From Sphaerisporangium rufum (lineage in GTDB: Bacteria; Actinomycetota; Actinomycetes; Streptosporangiales; Streptosporangiaceae): 64,000 nucleotides of DNA. The position numbers were made by a program, and so were the translations under genes. The notes under the pieces are model-generated. The model saw nothing but the letters and a program-made list of their open reading frames with translations. It ran no database searches and was not told the DNA's origin. Shown here piece after piece: positions 54,343 through 63,866 of the stretch (positions within the stretch are counted from its first letter, which is position 1; every line of letters starts with the position of its first letter). The DNA is taken from positions 1 through 64,000 of the forward strand of contig NZ_BOOU01000087.1 in NCBI RefSeq assembly GCF_016863395.1, written 5' to 3'.

Positions 54343-54377
54343 AGCTCCCGGGCGCGTCACCGCGCCGCGCGGGAGCT
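54343..54377 (-). promoter_or_regulatory. hairpin in the region just upstream of rne
   Basis: AGCTCCCG and CGGGAGCT form an outer stem, and GGCGCG/CGCGCC a second inner stem, 17 bp before the rne ATG. It could be the terminator of the preceding gene or part of the rne leader. Confidence 0.45.
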
Positions 54378-54433
54378 CTCGTCTCTCGCTGTACGCCAGA
54401 CCGCCTCGCGGGGCCCGACGCCAAGTCTGTTCA

Positions 54434-55189
54434 TCAGTGGTCGCCGGCGTGCACAGCCGGCCCCGGCTCGCCGCCGCGAACGTCGCGGTCCAGGTCGAGC
54501 GGGTCGGCGGTCTCACCGGTGCGCGCGTCGAGCGGTCCCTGCGCCAGCCTGGTCACCGCGGGGGGTGACGGCGGCGCGAAACCTGCCACAAGACGCAGAC
54601 CCGTGAGCACGTCGTCGGGTCGCACGGCAGGCGTGACGTGCCGGACGACCATACGCAGTATCGCACATGGGTGATGCGGATCCCCGTCCGGAACCCCACC
54701 GGCCGTCAGGGTGACGACGGCCGTGCGGGCGTCGAAGCGGCGCGGGCCCTTCTTGGTCAGCCGCTCGACCTCCACGGTGCCGGCCGCCATGAACAGCGCC
54801 ACCGCGGCCTCGGCCTCCGCCGGGGAGGCCCCGGGCAGCCTGATCTGCCACACCGAGCACTCCAGCCGGTCGGCCAGGCCGCCGGATCGCGCCTCGACGA
54901 CGTCGACGACGTCCAGGCCGGGCGGGAGCGACGCGTCCAGCTCGGCGCGCAGTCGCTCGGGCTCGCAGGCGGACACGACACCGATCTCGAGGTACTCGGC
55001 CTCGCTGGCCACCCCGGTGGGGGCGGCTCCCGCATAGGAGATCTTGGGATGGGGGGTGAAACCCGCGCTGAACGCGACGGGGATGCCGGCTCTGCGCACC
55101 GCTCTCTCGATGGCGCGCGATATGTCGCGGTGGCTGGTGAACCGCAGGCGGCCGCGCTTGGCGTAGCGCACGCGGAGGCGCTGCACCAC
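54434..55189 (-). CDS. TIGR03936-type radical-SAM-associated protein (DUF2344)
   Basis: The start VQRLRVRYAKRGRLRFTSHR is the family opening, followed by SAGFTPHPKISYAGAAPTGV and a C-terminal DVLTGLRLVAGF. The 251-residue protein is usually encoded next to a B12-binding radical SAM enzyme, as here. The two probably act together in an as yet uncertain modification of RNA or of another substrate. It lies 169 bp after that gene and before rne. Confidence 0.9.
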   Translation of the reverse strand: MVQRLRVRYAKRGRLRFTSHRDISRAIERAVRRAGIPVAFSAGFTPHPKISYAGAAPTGVASEAEYLEIGVVSACEPERLRAELDASLPPGLDVVDVVEARSGGLADRLECSVWQIRLPGASPAEAEAAVALFMAAGTVEVERLTKKGPRRFDARTAVVTLTAGGVPDGDPHHPCAILRMVVRHVTPAVRPDDVLTGLRLVAGFAPPSPPAVTRLAQGPLDARTGETADPLDLDRDVRGGEPGPAVHAGDH

Positions 55190-55358
55190 GGGCGCGGGCG
55201 GTGGTCCATCAGGAACGGGGTTCTTCAGCTAAGTCATCCTTCCTCTGTCACCCGCCGGCCGCCGTCGCGGCGGCCGGCGCCGGCCGGTCGCCGGCGCGGA
55301 ACGTGGCCGCGCCTGTTCTGTCAACGGCCACCGGCGGTGTTTGCTTCCCTCCGGGGCG

Positions 55359-57281
55359 TCAGACGACCGTGAGCGGGAGGAGCTTACGGCCGGTGGGGCC
55401 GATCTGGATCTCGGTCCCCATGGTGGGACAGACGCCGCAGTCGTAGCAGGGAGTCCACCGGCAGTCCTCGACCTCGGCCCCCGAGACGGCGTCCTGCCAG
55501 TCCTGCCACAGCCACTCGCGGTCCAGCCCGGCGTCCAGGTGGTCCCAGGGCAGCACCTCGACCTCGTCGCGCTCCCGGACGGTGTACCAGTCGACGTCCA
55601 CCGGCTCCTCGGCCAGCGCGCGCTCGGCGCAGGACATCCACCGCTCGTAGGAGAAGTGCTCGCTCCAGCCGTCGAACCGGCCGCCGTCCGCCCACACCGC
55701 CCGGATGACCTTGCCGACCCGGCGGTCGCCGCGGGACAGCAGGCCCTCGATGATCGACGGTTTGCCGTCGTGGTAGCGGTAGCCGATCGCCCGGCCGAAC
55801 TCCTTGTCGCCGCGCAGCGCGTCCCGCAGCTTGCGCAGCCGGCCGTCGACCGTCTCGTGGTCGCACTGGGCGGCCCACTGGAACGGGGTGTGCGGCTTGG
55901 GCACGAACCCGCCGATGGAGACGGTGCACCTGATGTCGCGGGACCCGGTGATCTCGCGGCCGGCCTTGATGACCTTCTTGGCCAGGTCGGCGATGCCGAG
56001 CACGTCCTCGTCGGTCTCGGTGGGCAGGCCGCACATGAAGTACAGCTTCACCTGCCGCCAGCCCTGGGAGTAGGCGGCGGTGACGGTCCGGATGAGGTCC
56101 TCCTCGGTGACCATCTTGTTGATCACCTTGCGCATGCGCTCCGACCCGCCCTCGGGAGCGAACGTCAGCCCCGAGCGGCGGCCGTTGCGGGAGAACTCGT
56201 TGGCCAGATCGATGTTGAACGCGTCCACCCGGGTGGACGGCAGCGACAGGCTGGTGTTGGTGCCCTCGTAGCGGTCGGCCAGCCCCTTGGCCACCTCGGC
56301 GATCTCCGAGTGGTCGGCGCTGGACAGGGAGAGCAGGCCGACCTCGTTGAAGCCGGACTCCTTGACGCCGACCTCCACCATGTCGCCGATCGTGGTGATC
56401 GACCGCTCCCGCACCGGACGGGTGATCATCCCGGCCTGGCAGAACCGGCACCCGCGGGTGCAGCCGCGGAAGATCTCGACGCTGAACCGCTCGTGCACGG
56501 TCTCGGCCAGCGGCACCAGCGGCTTCTTCGGATAGGGCCACTCGTCCAGGTCCATGACGGTGTGCTTCTGCACCCGCCACGGCACGCCCGGCCGGTTCGG
56601 CGCCACCCGGCGGATCCGGCCGTCGGGGTGGTATTCGACGTCGTAGAACTTCGGGACGTACACCCCGCCGGTCGAGGCCAGGCGCATCAGCAGCTCGTCG
56701 CGCCCGCCCGGCCGTCCCTCGGCCTTCCACTCGCGGACGACCTCGGAGATCGCGATGGCGATCTGCTCGCCGTCGCCCAGCACCGCGGCGTCCAGGAACT
56801 CGGCGACCGGCTCGGGGTTGAACGCCGCGTGCCCGCCGGCCAGCACGATCGGGTCGTCCTCGCCGCGCTCGGCCGCCGCCAGCGGGATGCCGGCCAGATC
56901 GAGGGCGGTGAGCAGATTGGTGTAGCCGAGTTCGGTGGCGAACGAGACGCCCAGCACGTCGAACGCCCGCACCGGCCGGTGCGCGTCGACGGTGAACTGC
57001 GGCACGCCGTGCTCGCGCATCAACGCCTCGAGATCCGGCCAGACCGCGTAGGTGCGCTCGGCCAGCGTGCCGGGCAGCTCGTTGAGGATCTCGTAAAGGA
57101 TCTGCACGCCCTGGTTGGGCAGGCCCACCTCGTAGGCGTCCGGATACATCAGCGCCCAGCGGACCGCGGCCTCGTCCCAGTCCCTGACGGTCGAATTGAG
57201 CTCACCCCCCACGTACTGGATGGGCTTCTGCACCTTCGGCAGCAGCGCTTCCAGGCGAGGGAACAGCGACTCGACAGACAT
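55359..57281 (-). CDS. TIGR03960-type B12-binding radical SAM protein
   Basis: An N-terminal B12-binding-like domain (about residues 30-220) is followed by the radical SAM core, with the cluster motif CTRGCRFCQAG (CxxxCxxC). At 640 residues it is the length of the family. Downstream is the DUF2344 partner. Substrate unknown. It precedes rne and follows rodA, as in many actinobacteria. Confidence 0.93.
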   Translation of the reverse strand: MSVESLFPRLEALLPKVQKPIQYVGGELNSTVRDWDEAAVRWALMYPDAYEVGLPNQGVQILYEILNELPGTLAERTYAVWPDLEALMREHGVPQFTVDAHRPVRAFDVLGVSFATELGYTNLLTALDLAGIPLAAAERGEDDPIVLAGGHAAFNPEPVAEFLDAAVLGDGEQIAIAISEVVREWKAEGRPGGRDELLMRLASTGGVYVPKFYDVEYHPDGRIRRVAPNRPGVPWRVQKHTVMDLDEWPYPKKPLVPLAETVHERFSVEIFRGCTRGCRFCQAGMITRPVRERSITTIGDMVEVGVKESGFNEVGLLSLSSADHSEIAEVAKGLADRYEGTNTSLSLPSTRVDAFNIDLANEFSRNGRRSGLTFAPEGGSERMRKVINKMVTEEDLIRTVTAAYSQGWRQVKLYFMCGLPTETDEDVLGIADLAKKVIKAGREITGSRDIRCTVSIGGFVPKPHTPFQWAAQCDHETVDGRLRKLRDALRGDKEFGRAIGYRYHDGKPSIIEGLLSRGDRRVGKVIRAVWADGGRFDGWSEHFSYERWMSCAERALAEEPVDVDWYTVRERDEVEVLPWDHLDAGLDREWLWQDWQDAVSGAEVEDCRWTPCYDCGVCPTMGTEIQIGPTGRKLLPLTVV

Positions 57282-57353
57282 GTGAACAAGGGTAGTTCCT
57301 GCCCGCGAGGGCTCGCGCCAGCCGGCCGGCCGCCGCCCGGCCCGCCGGGCCGG

Positions 57354-58517
57354 TCAGAACGACCGGGTGCGGACGTGCAAGGCCTGCAGCACGCCGATCG
57401 CGATCATGTTGGCGAACGTGGCGGTGCCGCCGTAGGAGACGAACGGCAGCGGCACCCCGGTGATCGGCATGATGCCGATCGTCATGCCGATGTTGATGAA
57501 GACCTGGAAGGCGAACCAGCAGATGACGCCGCCGGCGACCAGCGCGCCGAACCGGTCCTCGCACTGCCGGGCGATCCGCAGCCCGCGCAGCAGCACCACG
57601 CCGAGCAGCGCCACCACGGTGATCGCGCCGAGGAATCCGAACTCCTCCCCCGCCACGGTGAAGATGAAGTCGGTGTGCTGCTCGGGCACGAACCGGCCGG
57701 TGGTCTGCCCGCCGTGGAACAACCCCTTGCCGAAGATCTCGCCCGAGCCGATGGCGATCAGTGACTGGGTGCTGTTGTACCCGGCGCCGCGGGGATCGTT
57801 GGCCGGGTCGAGGAAGGCGGTGAACCGGGCCACCTGGTAGGGCTTGAGCAGGCCCAGCAGCCACACCGCCGCGGCCCCGGCCAGGGCCAGCACGCCAAGT
57901 CCGGCCACGTAGCGCTTGCGCAGTCCAGCGAAGATCATGGCGGCGGCGGTGATCACGGCCAGCACCATGGTGGTGCCGAAGTCCGGCTGCAGCATGACCA
58001 GGCCCATCGCGATACCCGCCGCCGCCAGCCCCAGGACCAGGTCCAGCGGCCGGGGCCGGTCGGTGCCCGGCACCGGCTCGGCCAGCAGCGTGCCGAGCAT
58101 GAGGATCAGCGCCGGCTTGGCCAGCTCGGACGGCTGCACGGCGAACCCGCCGCCGAGCAGGATCCACGAGTGCGATCCGTTGATCGTCGACCCGAGCGGG
58201 GTGATCACCGCGAGCAGGCCGAGCAGCGAGACCCCGTACACCACCGGCGCGTAGGCACGCAGCGTCCGCGGGCCGGCCAGCGCGGTCACCCCGCACAGCA
58301 CCCAGCCGATCACCAGGTTGAGGACGTGCTTCTTGACCATGCCCGCCGGCGCGCCCGGCGTCCAGGTGCGGGTGGAGGACCACACCAGCAGGGTGCCGAC
58401 CACCGACAGGGCCAGCACGGCCACCAGCATGACACCGTCGGCGCGCCACACCATCGAACGCGTGCCGACGGCCCGCCGGACCATCGACCGGCGGCGCGGG
58501 CCGACCGCCTGGCTCAC
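57354..58517 (-). CDS. rodA: peptidoglycan glycosyltransferase RodA
   Basis: The SEDS fold is visible with about ten membrane helices. Conserved segments include WILLGGGFAVQPSELAKPAL, DFGTTMVLAVI, FVPEQHTDFIFTVAGEEFGF and PITGVPLPFVSYGGTA. It polymerises lipid II during elongation together with the class B PBP encoded just upstream. Its GTG start overlaps the PBP2 stop by 4 bp. Confidence 0.95.
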   Translation of the reverse strand: MSQAVGPRRRSMVRRAVGTRSMVWRADGVMLVAVLALSVVGTLLVWSSTRTWTPGAPAGMVKKHVLNLVIGWVLCGVTALAGPRTLRAYAPVVYGVSLLGLLAVITPLGSTINGSHSWILLGGGFAVQPSELAKPALILMLGTLLAEPVPGTDRPRPLDLVLGLAAAGIAMGLVMLQPDFGTTMVLAVITAAAMIFAGLRKRYVAGLGVLALAGAAAVWLLGLLKPYQVARFTAFLDPANDPRGAGYNSTQSLIAIGSGEIFGKGLFHGGQTTGRFVPEQHTDFIFTVAGEEFGFLGAITVVALLGVVLLRGLRIARQCEDRFGALVAGGVICWFAFQVFINIGMTIGIMPITGVPLPFVSYGGTATFANMIAIGVLQALHVRTRSF

Positions 58518-60562
58518 CGGACCACCGTCCCGTCCCTGCGGATCTTCGGCAGCCGCTCGACCGGCCGGCCGCCCGGCAGCGCGGCGGTGCCCTTGATCCC
58601 GTAGATGCCCTCGTAGATCTCGCGGGCGGCCGGCGCGGCCGCCATGGCGCCCTGGCCGCCCTGCGAGATCGTCACCACGACCACGAAGCGGGGGTCGCCG
58701 GCCGGGGCGAACGAGGCGAACCACGAGGTGTCCTCCTTGCCGTACACCTCCGCGGTACCGGTCTTGCCGCCGATCTTGACCACGTTCATCGGGAAGCCAC
58801 CGAACGCGCCGGCCGCGGTGCCGTCCGAGGTCACCTCGCTGAGCGCGGCCCGGATGTAGTCGCGGGTCTCCCGGTCGACCGGCAACCGTCCCACCACCGG
58901 CGCCTTGATCTCCTGAACCCGGGTGCCGTCCGGGCTGACCAGGGCCTTGGCGATCCGCGGGCTGCGCAGCCTGCCGTCGCCGACCAGCGCCGCGTAGGCG
59001 ACGGCGAGCTGCAGCGGCGTCACCAGCACATCACCCTGCCCGATGGACAGGTTGGCCGCCTCGGCGGCCTTCCACTCGAATCCCTCCACGCAGTTCTCGT
59101 GGGCCAGCCGCTTGAGGTAGCTCGCACGCCCCGGATTCGTCTTCTCCACCTCCGGGTAGCCGGTCCGGGCGCGGTGGCAGGCCAGGTCCTTGGTCGCCGC
59201 CCACATCTCCTTCTTCCAGCCCCGGCCCGGGACCCGGCCGGGCACCTCGCCGGGCAGGTCGATGCCGGTCCGGCGGCCGAAACCGAACGCCCGGGCGGTG
59301 GCCGTCATCGGCTCCTTGGGATGCCGGACCGGGGTCAGCCCGCCGTCCCGCCGCCACATCTCGTACGCCGCCCGGTAGAAGACCGTGTCGCACGACTTCA
59401 CCAGCGCCGTGTGCAGGTCGATGACGCCCATGCCGATGCCGTGGAAGTTGTGGAAGACGCCGCCCGCGACGTCGTAGGCGCCCGGGCAGTCGTACTTGCC
59501 GCGCAGCGGGTAGCCGTCGCGGATCATCGCCGACACCGAGGAGATCTTGAAGGTCGACCCCGGGGCGTACTGCCCGTGGGTGGCGCGGGAGACCAGCGGC
59601 AGGCCGGCCTTCTCCGACAGCAGCCGCCGGTAGTCCTTCTCGGCGATCCCGCCCGCCCAGATCGCCGGGTCGTAGGTGGGCATGCTGCCGAGCGCGATCA
59701 CCCCGCCGGTCTTCACGTCCAGCACCACGGCGGCGGCGCCGTCGGCCTTCGGCGCGTTCTTCATCGCGTGGGCGAGCGCCTGGTCCACCACCCGCTGCAC
59801 CCCCGCGTCCATGTTGGTGATCAGGATGGCGCCCGGTTCGGAGGCGGTCTGGCGCTCCACGCCGAGCACCTTGCCCATCCGGTCCACCTGGACCCGGCGC
59901 AGCCCCGGCGCCCCCCGCAGCGCCTCGTCGTAGACGTACTCCAGCCCGTCCCGGCCGACCAGGTCGACCCCGGAGAAGTTCGCCTTGAGCGTCGACCTCT
60001 TCTTCAGCTCCTCCTCGGTCACCGGCTGCAGGTAGCCCAGCGTCTGGGCCGCGCCGGAGCCCAGGGGATAGTCGCGGACGGCCTGCACCTCGGCCAGCAC
60101 GCCGGGGAAATCCTCCTGCCGCTCCAGGATCTGCAGCGCCTGGCGCGGGGTGACCCGGTCGTCGATGGGGATCGGCGAGTACAGCGACCCCGGCCAGCAG
60201 GGCCGGGTGACGCGGGGCCCGCACGGGCGGATGCGCTGGCGCAGCTCCCTGGCCGGCCGGCCGAGCACCGCGGCCAGCCGGCCGAGCACCCGGGCCCCGC
60301 CGTCGCGCATCCGCTCCAACTCGGCCCGGTCGACCGAGACCACCAGCGCCGTGCGGTTGCGCACCAGCGGCCGGCCCGCGGCGTCCAGGATCGGGCCGCG
60401 GACCGCCGGGACGATCACGTCCCGGGTACGGGTCTCGGTGGCCGCCACCGCGAACTCCGGGCCGCGCACCACCTGCACCTGCCACAGGCGCACGCCGAGC
60501 GCCGCCACCAGGCTCAGCACCACGAACTGCAGGACCACCAGCCTGGCCCTGACCCGGTTCAC
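58514..60562 (-). CDS. mrdA: penicillin-binding protein 2 (class B transpeptidase)
   Basis: A short cytoplasmic segment and one transmembrane helix (about 7-27) precede a dimerisation domain (about 50-240) and the transpeptidase domain. The domain has STFK with catalytic Ser336, the SCD segment in VKSCDTVF, and KTGTAE near the C-terminus. It cross-links peptidoglycan during elongation. The start overlaps the mreD end by 4 bp. The sequence CGPRVTRPCWPG is a small cysteine-bounded insertion. Confidence 0.95.
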   Translation of the reverse strand: MNRVRARLVVLQFVVLSLVAALGVRLWQVQVVRGPEFAVAATETRTRDVIVPAVRGPILDAAGRPLVRNRTALVVSVDRAELERMRDGGARVLGRLAAVLGRPARELRQRIRPCGPRVTRPCWPGSLYSPIPIDDRVTPRQALQILERQEDFPGVLAEVQAVRDYPLGSGAAQTLGYLQPVTEEELKKRSTLKANFSGVDLVGRDGLEYVYDEALRGAPGLRRVQVDRMGKVLGVERQTASEPGAILITNMDAGVQRVVDQALAHAMKNAPKADGAAAVVLDVKTGGVIALGSMPTYDPAIWAGGIAEKDYRRLLSEKAGLPLVSRATHGQYAPGSTFKISSVSAMIRDGYPLRGKYDCPGAYDVAGGVFHNFHGIGMGVIDLHTALVKSCDTVFYRAAYEMWRRDGGLTPVRHPKEPMTATARAFGFGRRTGIDLPGEVPGRVPGRGWKKEMWAATKDLACHRARTGYPEVEKTNPGRASYLKRLAHENCVEGFEWKAAEAANLSIGQGDVLVTPLQLAVAYAALVGDGRLRSPRIAKALVSPDGTRVQEIKAPVVGRLPVDRETRDYIRAALSEVTSDGTAAGAFGGFPMNVVKIGGKTGTAEVYGKEDTSWFASFAPAGDPRFVVVVTISQGGQGAMAAAPAAREIYEGIYGIKGTAALPGGRPVERLPKIRRDGTVVR

Positions 60563-61089
60563 ACCCGCCTCCGGGCCGGATAGGAACCGGTGGGCACGGC
60601 CGCGCGACGGGGGCGTTCACCGGAGAACCGGGACACCGCCCAGAAGGCCAGCGCCGCGACCACCAGGTTGTACATCACCAGCGAGGGCCACACCCGCAGC
60701 AGCGCCCCCCAGCCGGCCCGGGGATCGCCGATCAGCCCGCCCACCCCGGCCGCCAGCAGCGGGGCGGCCAGCACCGCGAGGATCACCGTCAGCGCCGACG
60801 AGCCGGGCGCCCGCTCCGCGGCCCGGCCGACCAGGAAGCCCACCACGCAGAACACCAGGGCGTACTGGCCCATCACGTGCGCGGCGGGCGGCAGCACGTC
60901 GGTGACCAGGCCCACCACGAAACCGGTGACACCGCCGGGCACCGCCCCCCGCGCCAGCGCGAACATCACGACCCCCATGAGGATCAGGTCCGGACCGCCC
61001 CCGCCCGGTAGCGGGAGACGGTTCACGATGGTGACCTGCACGATCATGATCAAGGCCCCGAGCAGTACCGCCGCCATCGCTCGGATCAC
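60559..61089 (-). CDS. mreD: rod shape-determining protein MreD
   Basis: The 176-residue product has five hydrophobic segments and the short MreD pattern with LPLPGGGGPDLILMGVVMFA and TGFVVGLVTDVLPPAAH. It would help localise the elongasome. The GTG at 61089 is followed by an in-frame ATG at residue 5. It lies between mreC and the PBP gene. Confidence 0.93.
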   Translation of the reverse strand: MIRAMAAVLLGALIMIVQVTIVNRLPLPGGGGPDLILMGVVMFALARGAVPGGVTGFVVGLVTDVLPPAAHVMGQYALVFCVVGFLVGRAAERAPGSSALTVILAVLAAPLLAAGVGGLIGDPRAGWGALLRVWPSLVMYNLVVAALAFWAVSRFSGERPRRAAVPTGSYPARRRV

Positions 61090-61126
61090 GCCCTCAAGTC
61101 CTCTCGCTCATGCCTCGCCGCCGTCC

Positions 61127-62188
61127 CTAGTCCCCCACCTGGCCCTCCGATCGGCCGCGCTCGGAGCGATCCGGTCCCGGTGGAGTGGGGGTGCCCGCCG
61201 GGGCAGGAGTGCCGTCGGGGGTGCCCGCCCGGGCGCTGGGCGCCGCGGACGGCGCCACTGGGGCCGGGCGAGGCGCCGGAGCCGGCGGCTTCGGCGCCGG
61301 GGCGGGCGGCCGGGCCGGCCGGGGCGGCAGCATCGCGTCCCGGGGATCCCGGCGCGGCGCGGCGACCACCACGCCCACCACGTCCAGCGCGGTGAAGTCG
61401 ACGAACGGCCGCGCGTAGGCCACCCGGGTCAGCTCGCCGGGAGTGGCCTCCACCCGTTCGATGGTGCCGACCGGCACCCCGGCCACGTACGGCCGGCCCT
61501 CCTGGGAGCCGAAGCTGACGATGCGCCGCCCCGCTGCCAGCGAGGCCGCCGAGTCCAGCACCCGGAACCGGATCAGCCGCCCTTCGGCCTCGGGACCGAG
61601 CCCGTTCACCACGCCGACCTCGTTGTTCCCCTCCAACCGCGCCCCCGCCGCGGAGGCCGGGTCGGTGAGCAGGACCACCGCGGACGTCATGGGGCCGGCG
61701 CGCACGACCCGGCCGACCAGGCCATCACCGTTCAGCACCGTCATCTCCGCCCGGACGCCGTCCGCGGAGCCAGCGTCGATCTCCACCGCGTCCTCGAACC
61801 CCGGCACGCCGCGCCGGGCGATGACCTGGGCCGCGACCACCCGGTACCCGCCGAGGCCGGACAGCCCGAGCATGCTCGACAGCTCCGCCGACCGGTGCCG
61901 GTCCAGCGTCGCGACGGCCAGGTCCCGGCGCAGCCGCGCGTTCTCCGCGCGCAGCCCGTCGATCCGCCGGCCCGCCTCCGGCGCACCACCGATCATGCGG
62001 GCGAAGTCGGCGACCGGACGGACCAGCTCGGTGCCGGCCCGCTCCGCGACGCCGAACAGGGACCCCGCGGCGCCGCGCACCGGGTCGAACAAGGAGTCAT
62101 GATGCCGCCGGTGGTCGATGGTGATCAGCACCAGGGACACGACCAGCAGCACCCCGAGGACGAACCGCGCGCGGCGGGTATCCCTCAT
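61127..62188 (-). CDS. mreC: rod shape-determining protein MreC
   Basis: One N-terminal membrane helix (about residues 8-25) is followed by a coiled coil (about 55-95) and the beta-barrel MreC domain (VVAAQVIARRG, LLTDPASAAGARLEGNN). The last ~80 residues are Pro/Ala-rich, an extension typical of actinobacteria. It connects MreB to the periplasmic elongation machinery. The ATG at 62188 is 22 bp after the mreB stop. Confidence 0.95.
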   Translation of the reverse strand: MRDTRRARFVLGVLLVVSLVLITIDHRRHHDSLFDPVRGAAGSLFGVAERAGTELVRPVADFARMIGGAPEAGRRIDGLRAENARLRRDLAVATLDRHRSAELSSMLGLSGLGGYRVVAAQVIARRGVPGFEDAVEIDAGSADGVRAEMTVLNGDGLVGRVVRAGPMTSAVVLLTDPASAAGARLEGNNEVGVVNGLGPEAEGRLIRFRVLDSAASLAAGRRIVSFGSQEGRPYVAGVPVGTIERVEATPGELTRVAYARPFVDFTALDVVGVVVAAPRRDPRDAMLPPRPARPPAPAPKPPAPAPRPAPVAPSAAPSARAGTPDGTPAPAGTPTPPGPDRSERGRSEGQVGD

Positions 62189-62210
62189 CGGTATCGGCCC
62201 CCCGGCCCCA

Positions 62211-63242
62211 TCAATGTCTCGGCTCGGGGACCAGCACCTGCTGCAGGGCCTCGAACTCCTCCACGCACTTGCCCGACCCCAGGGCCACCGAGTCGAGGGG
62301 GTTGTCCACCAGGTGGATGGGCATGCCGGTCTCCTCGCGCAGCCGGTCGTCCATGCCCTTGAGCAGGGCACCGCCCCCGGTCAGCGCCACTCCGCGGTCC
62401 ATCAGGTCACCCGACAGTTCGGGAGGACACTTGTCCAGGGTGGACTTCACCGCGTCCACGATGCACTTGAGCGGCTCCTCGGTGGCCTTGCGGATCTCGT
62501 CGGCGGACACCACGATCGTCTTGGGCAGGCCGGTGACCAGGTCGCGCCCCCGGATCTCGGCGTGGCAGTCGTCGTCGGAGGGGCCGGCGGACCCGATCGC
62601 GATCTTGATCTCTTCGGCGGTGCGCTCCCCCAGCATCAGGGAGTACTCCTTCTTGGCGAACGCGATGATGGCCTGGTCCAGCTCGTCACCGCCCACCCGG
62701 ATGGACTGGCTCGTCACGATGCCGCCCATCGAGATGATCGCCACCTCGGTCGTGCCGCCCCCGATGTCGACGACCATGTTCCCGGTCGGCTCGTGCACCG
62801 GCAGCCGGGCCCCGATCGCCGCCGCCATCGGCTCTTCGATGATGTAGACGCGGCGGGCCCCCGCCTGGTAGCCGGCCTCCTTCACCGCCCGTTGCTCCAC
62901 GCCGGTGATGCCGCTCGGCACGGCCACGATGATGCGGGGCTTGGCGAAGTGGCGGCGCTTGTGCACCCGCTGGATGAAATAGCGCAGCATGCGCTCGGTG
63001 ACGTCGAAGTCGGCGATGACGCCGTCCTTCAGCGGGCGGATGGCCACGATGTTGCCCGGCGTCCGGCCGATCATGCGCTTCGCCTCGATGCCCACCGCCA
63101 CGATCTTGCCGGTGGACGTGTTGATCGCCACCACCGATGGCTCGTTGAGCACGATGCCGCGTCCTCGCACGTAGACCAGCGTGTTGGCCGTGCCGAGGTC
63201 GACGGCCATGTCACGGCCGAGGAAAGCCAGCTTGCTACCCAT
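62211..63242 (-). CDS. mreB: rod shape-determining protein MreB
   Basis: The 343-residue actin homologue has the phosphate 1 motif [12 protein letters not shown], the phosphate 2 motif [14 protein letters not shown] and the adenosine motif [11 protein letters not shown]. It forms filaments that organise cell-wall growth or, in mycelial bacteria, sporulation septa and spore walls. It starts the mreBCD-pbp2-rodA series. Confidence 0.97.
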   Translation of the reverse strand: MGSKLAFLGRDMAVDLGTANTLVYVRGRGIVLNEPSVVAINTSTGKIVAVGIEAKRMIGRTPGNIVAIRPLKDGVIADFDVTERMLRYFIQRVHKRRHFAKPRIIVAVPSGITGVEQRAVKEAGYQAGARRVYIIEEPMAAAIGARLPVHEPTGNMVVDIGGGTTEVAIISMGGIVTSQSIRVGGDELDQAIIAFAKKEYSLMLGERTAEEIKIAIGSAGPSDDDCHAEIRGRDLVTGLPKTIVVSADEIRKATEEPLKCIVDAVKSTLDKCPPELSGDLMDRGVALTGGGALLKGMDDRLREETGMPIHLVDNPLDSVALGSGKCVEEFEALQQVLVPEPRH

Positions 63243-63377
63243 GGGGAAGGAGACCTTCCTTCAGGTCGTCGCGAGTGATTACGTTTCGCATTCGCATCGT
63301 AACGTGACGTACCCACGCGCGAGGGCAACGAGCCGTCCAGCTGGGAAAAAACTTGTCGCTCCGTCGCCGGAACGCAC

Positions 63378-63408
63378 GAAGGCCCCGGCGGCGCACACCG
63401 GGGCCTTC
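63378..63408 (-). terminator. hairpin after ndk
   Basis: GAAGGCCCCGG and CCGGGGCCTTC form a perfect 11-bp stem around a 9-nt loop, 47 bp downstream of the ndk stop. No long U-tract follows. Confidence 0.75.
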
Positions 63409-63455
63409 GCCCGCTCAGCCGGGGCGGCGCGACCGCGGACCGGTCGCGCGGAGTC

Positions 63456-63866
63456 TCAGAAGCGGTCGGGGAAGAACAGCTTCACCTCGCGGGCCGCCGA
63501 CTCCGGCGAGTCGGAGCCGTGCACGATGTTCTCGCCGATCTCCAGGGCGTGGTCGCCGCGGATGGTGCCCGGCGCCGACTTCACCGGGTCGGTGGCGCCG
63601 GCCAGCGCGCGGAACGCCTCGACGGCCCGCGGGCCCTCCAGGACCATGGCGACCAGCGGGCCACCGGTGATGAACTCGACGAGCTCGCCGAAGAACGGCT
63701 TTTCCGCGTGCTCCCCGTAGTGGGCCTTGGCGGTCTCGGCGTCGAGCGTGCGGAGGTCCATGGCCACGATCTTCAGGCCCTTGCGCTCCACGCGCGCGAC
63801 CACGTCACCGATGAGGCCACGGCGGACACCGTCGGGCTTGATCAGGACAAGCGTGCGCTCGGACAC
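63456..63866 (-). CDS. ndk: nucleoside diphosphate kinase
   Basis: The 136-residue enzyme opens [16 protein letters not shown] and has the active-site segment NIVHGSDS with the phosphorylated His. It balances nucleoside triphosphate pools. The GTG at 63866 has an AAGGAGA Shine-Dalgarno, and the frame is open further upstream without a start as good. The last 134 bases of the window hold no gene that I can support. Confidence 0.96.
   Translation of the reverse strand: MSERTLVLIKPDGVRRGLIGDVVARVERKGLKIVAMDLRTLDAETAKAHYGEHAEKPFFGELVEFITGGPLVAMVLEGPRAVEAFRALAGATDPVKSAPGTIRGDHALEIGENIVHGSDSPESAAREVKLFFPDRF

Noticed and set aside
51707-54568. A long plus-strand frame opposite rne
   Set aside because: RNase E/G motifs on the minus strand account for this region; the plus-strand product has no recognisable domain.
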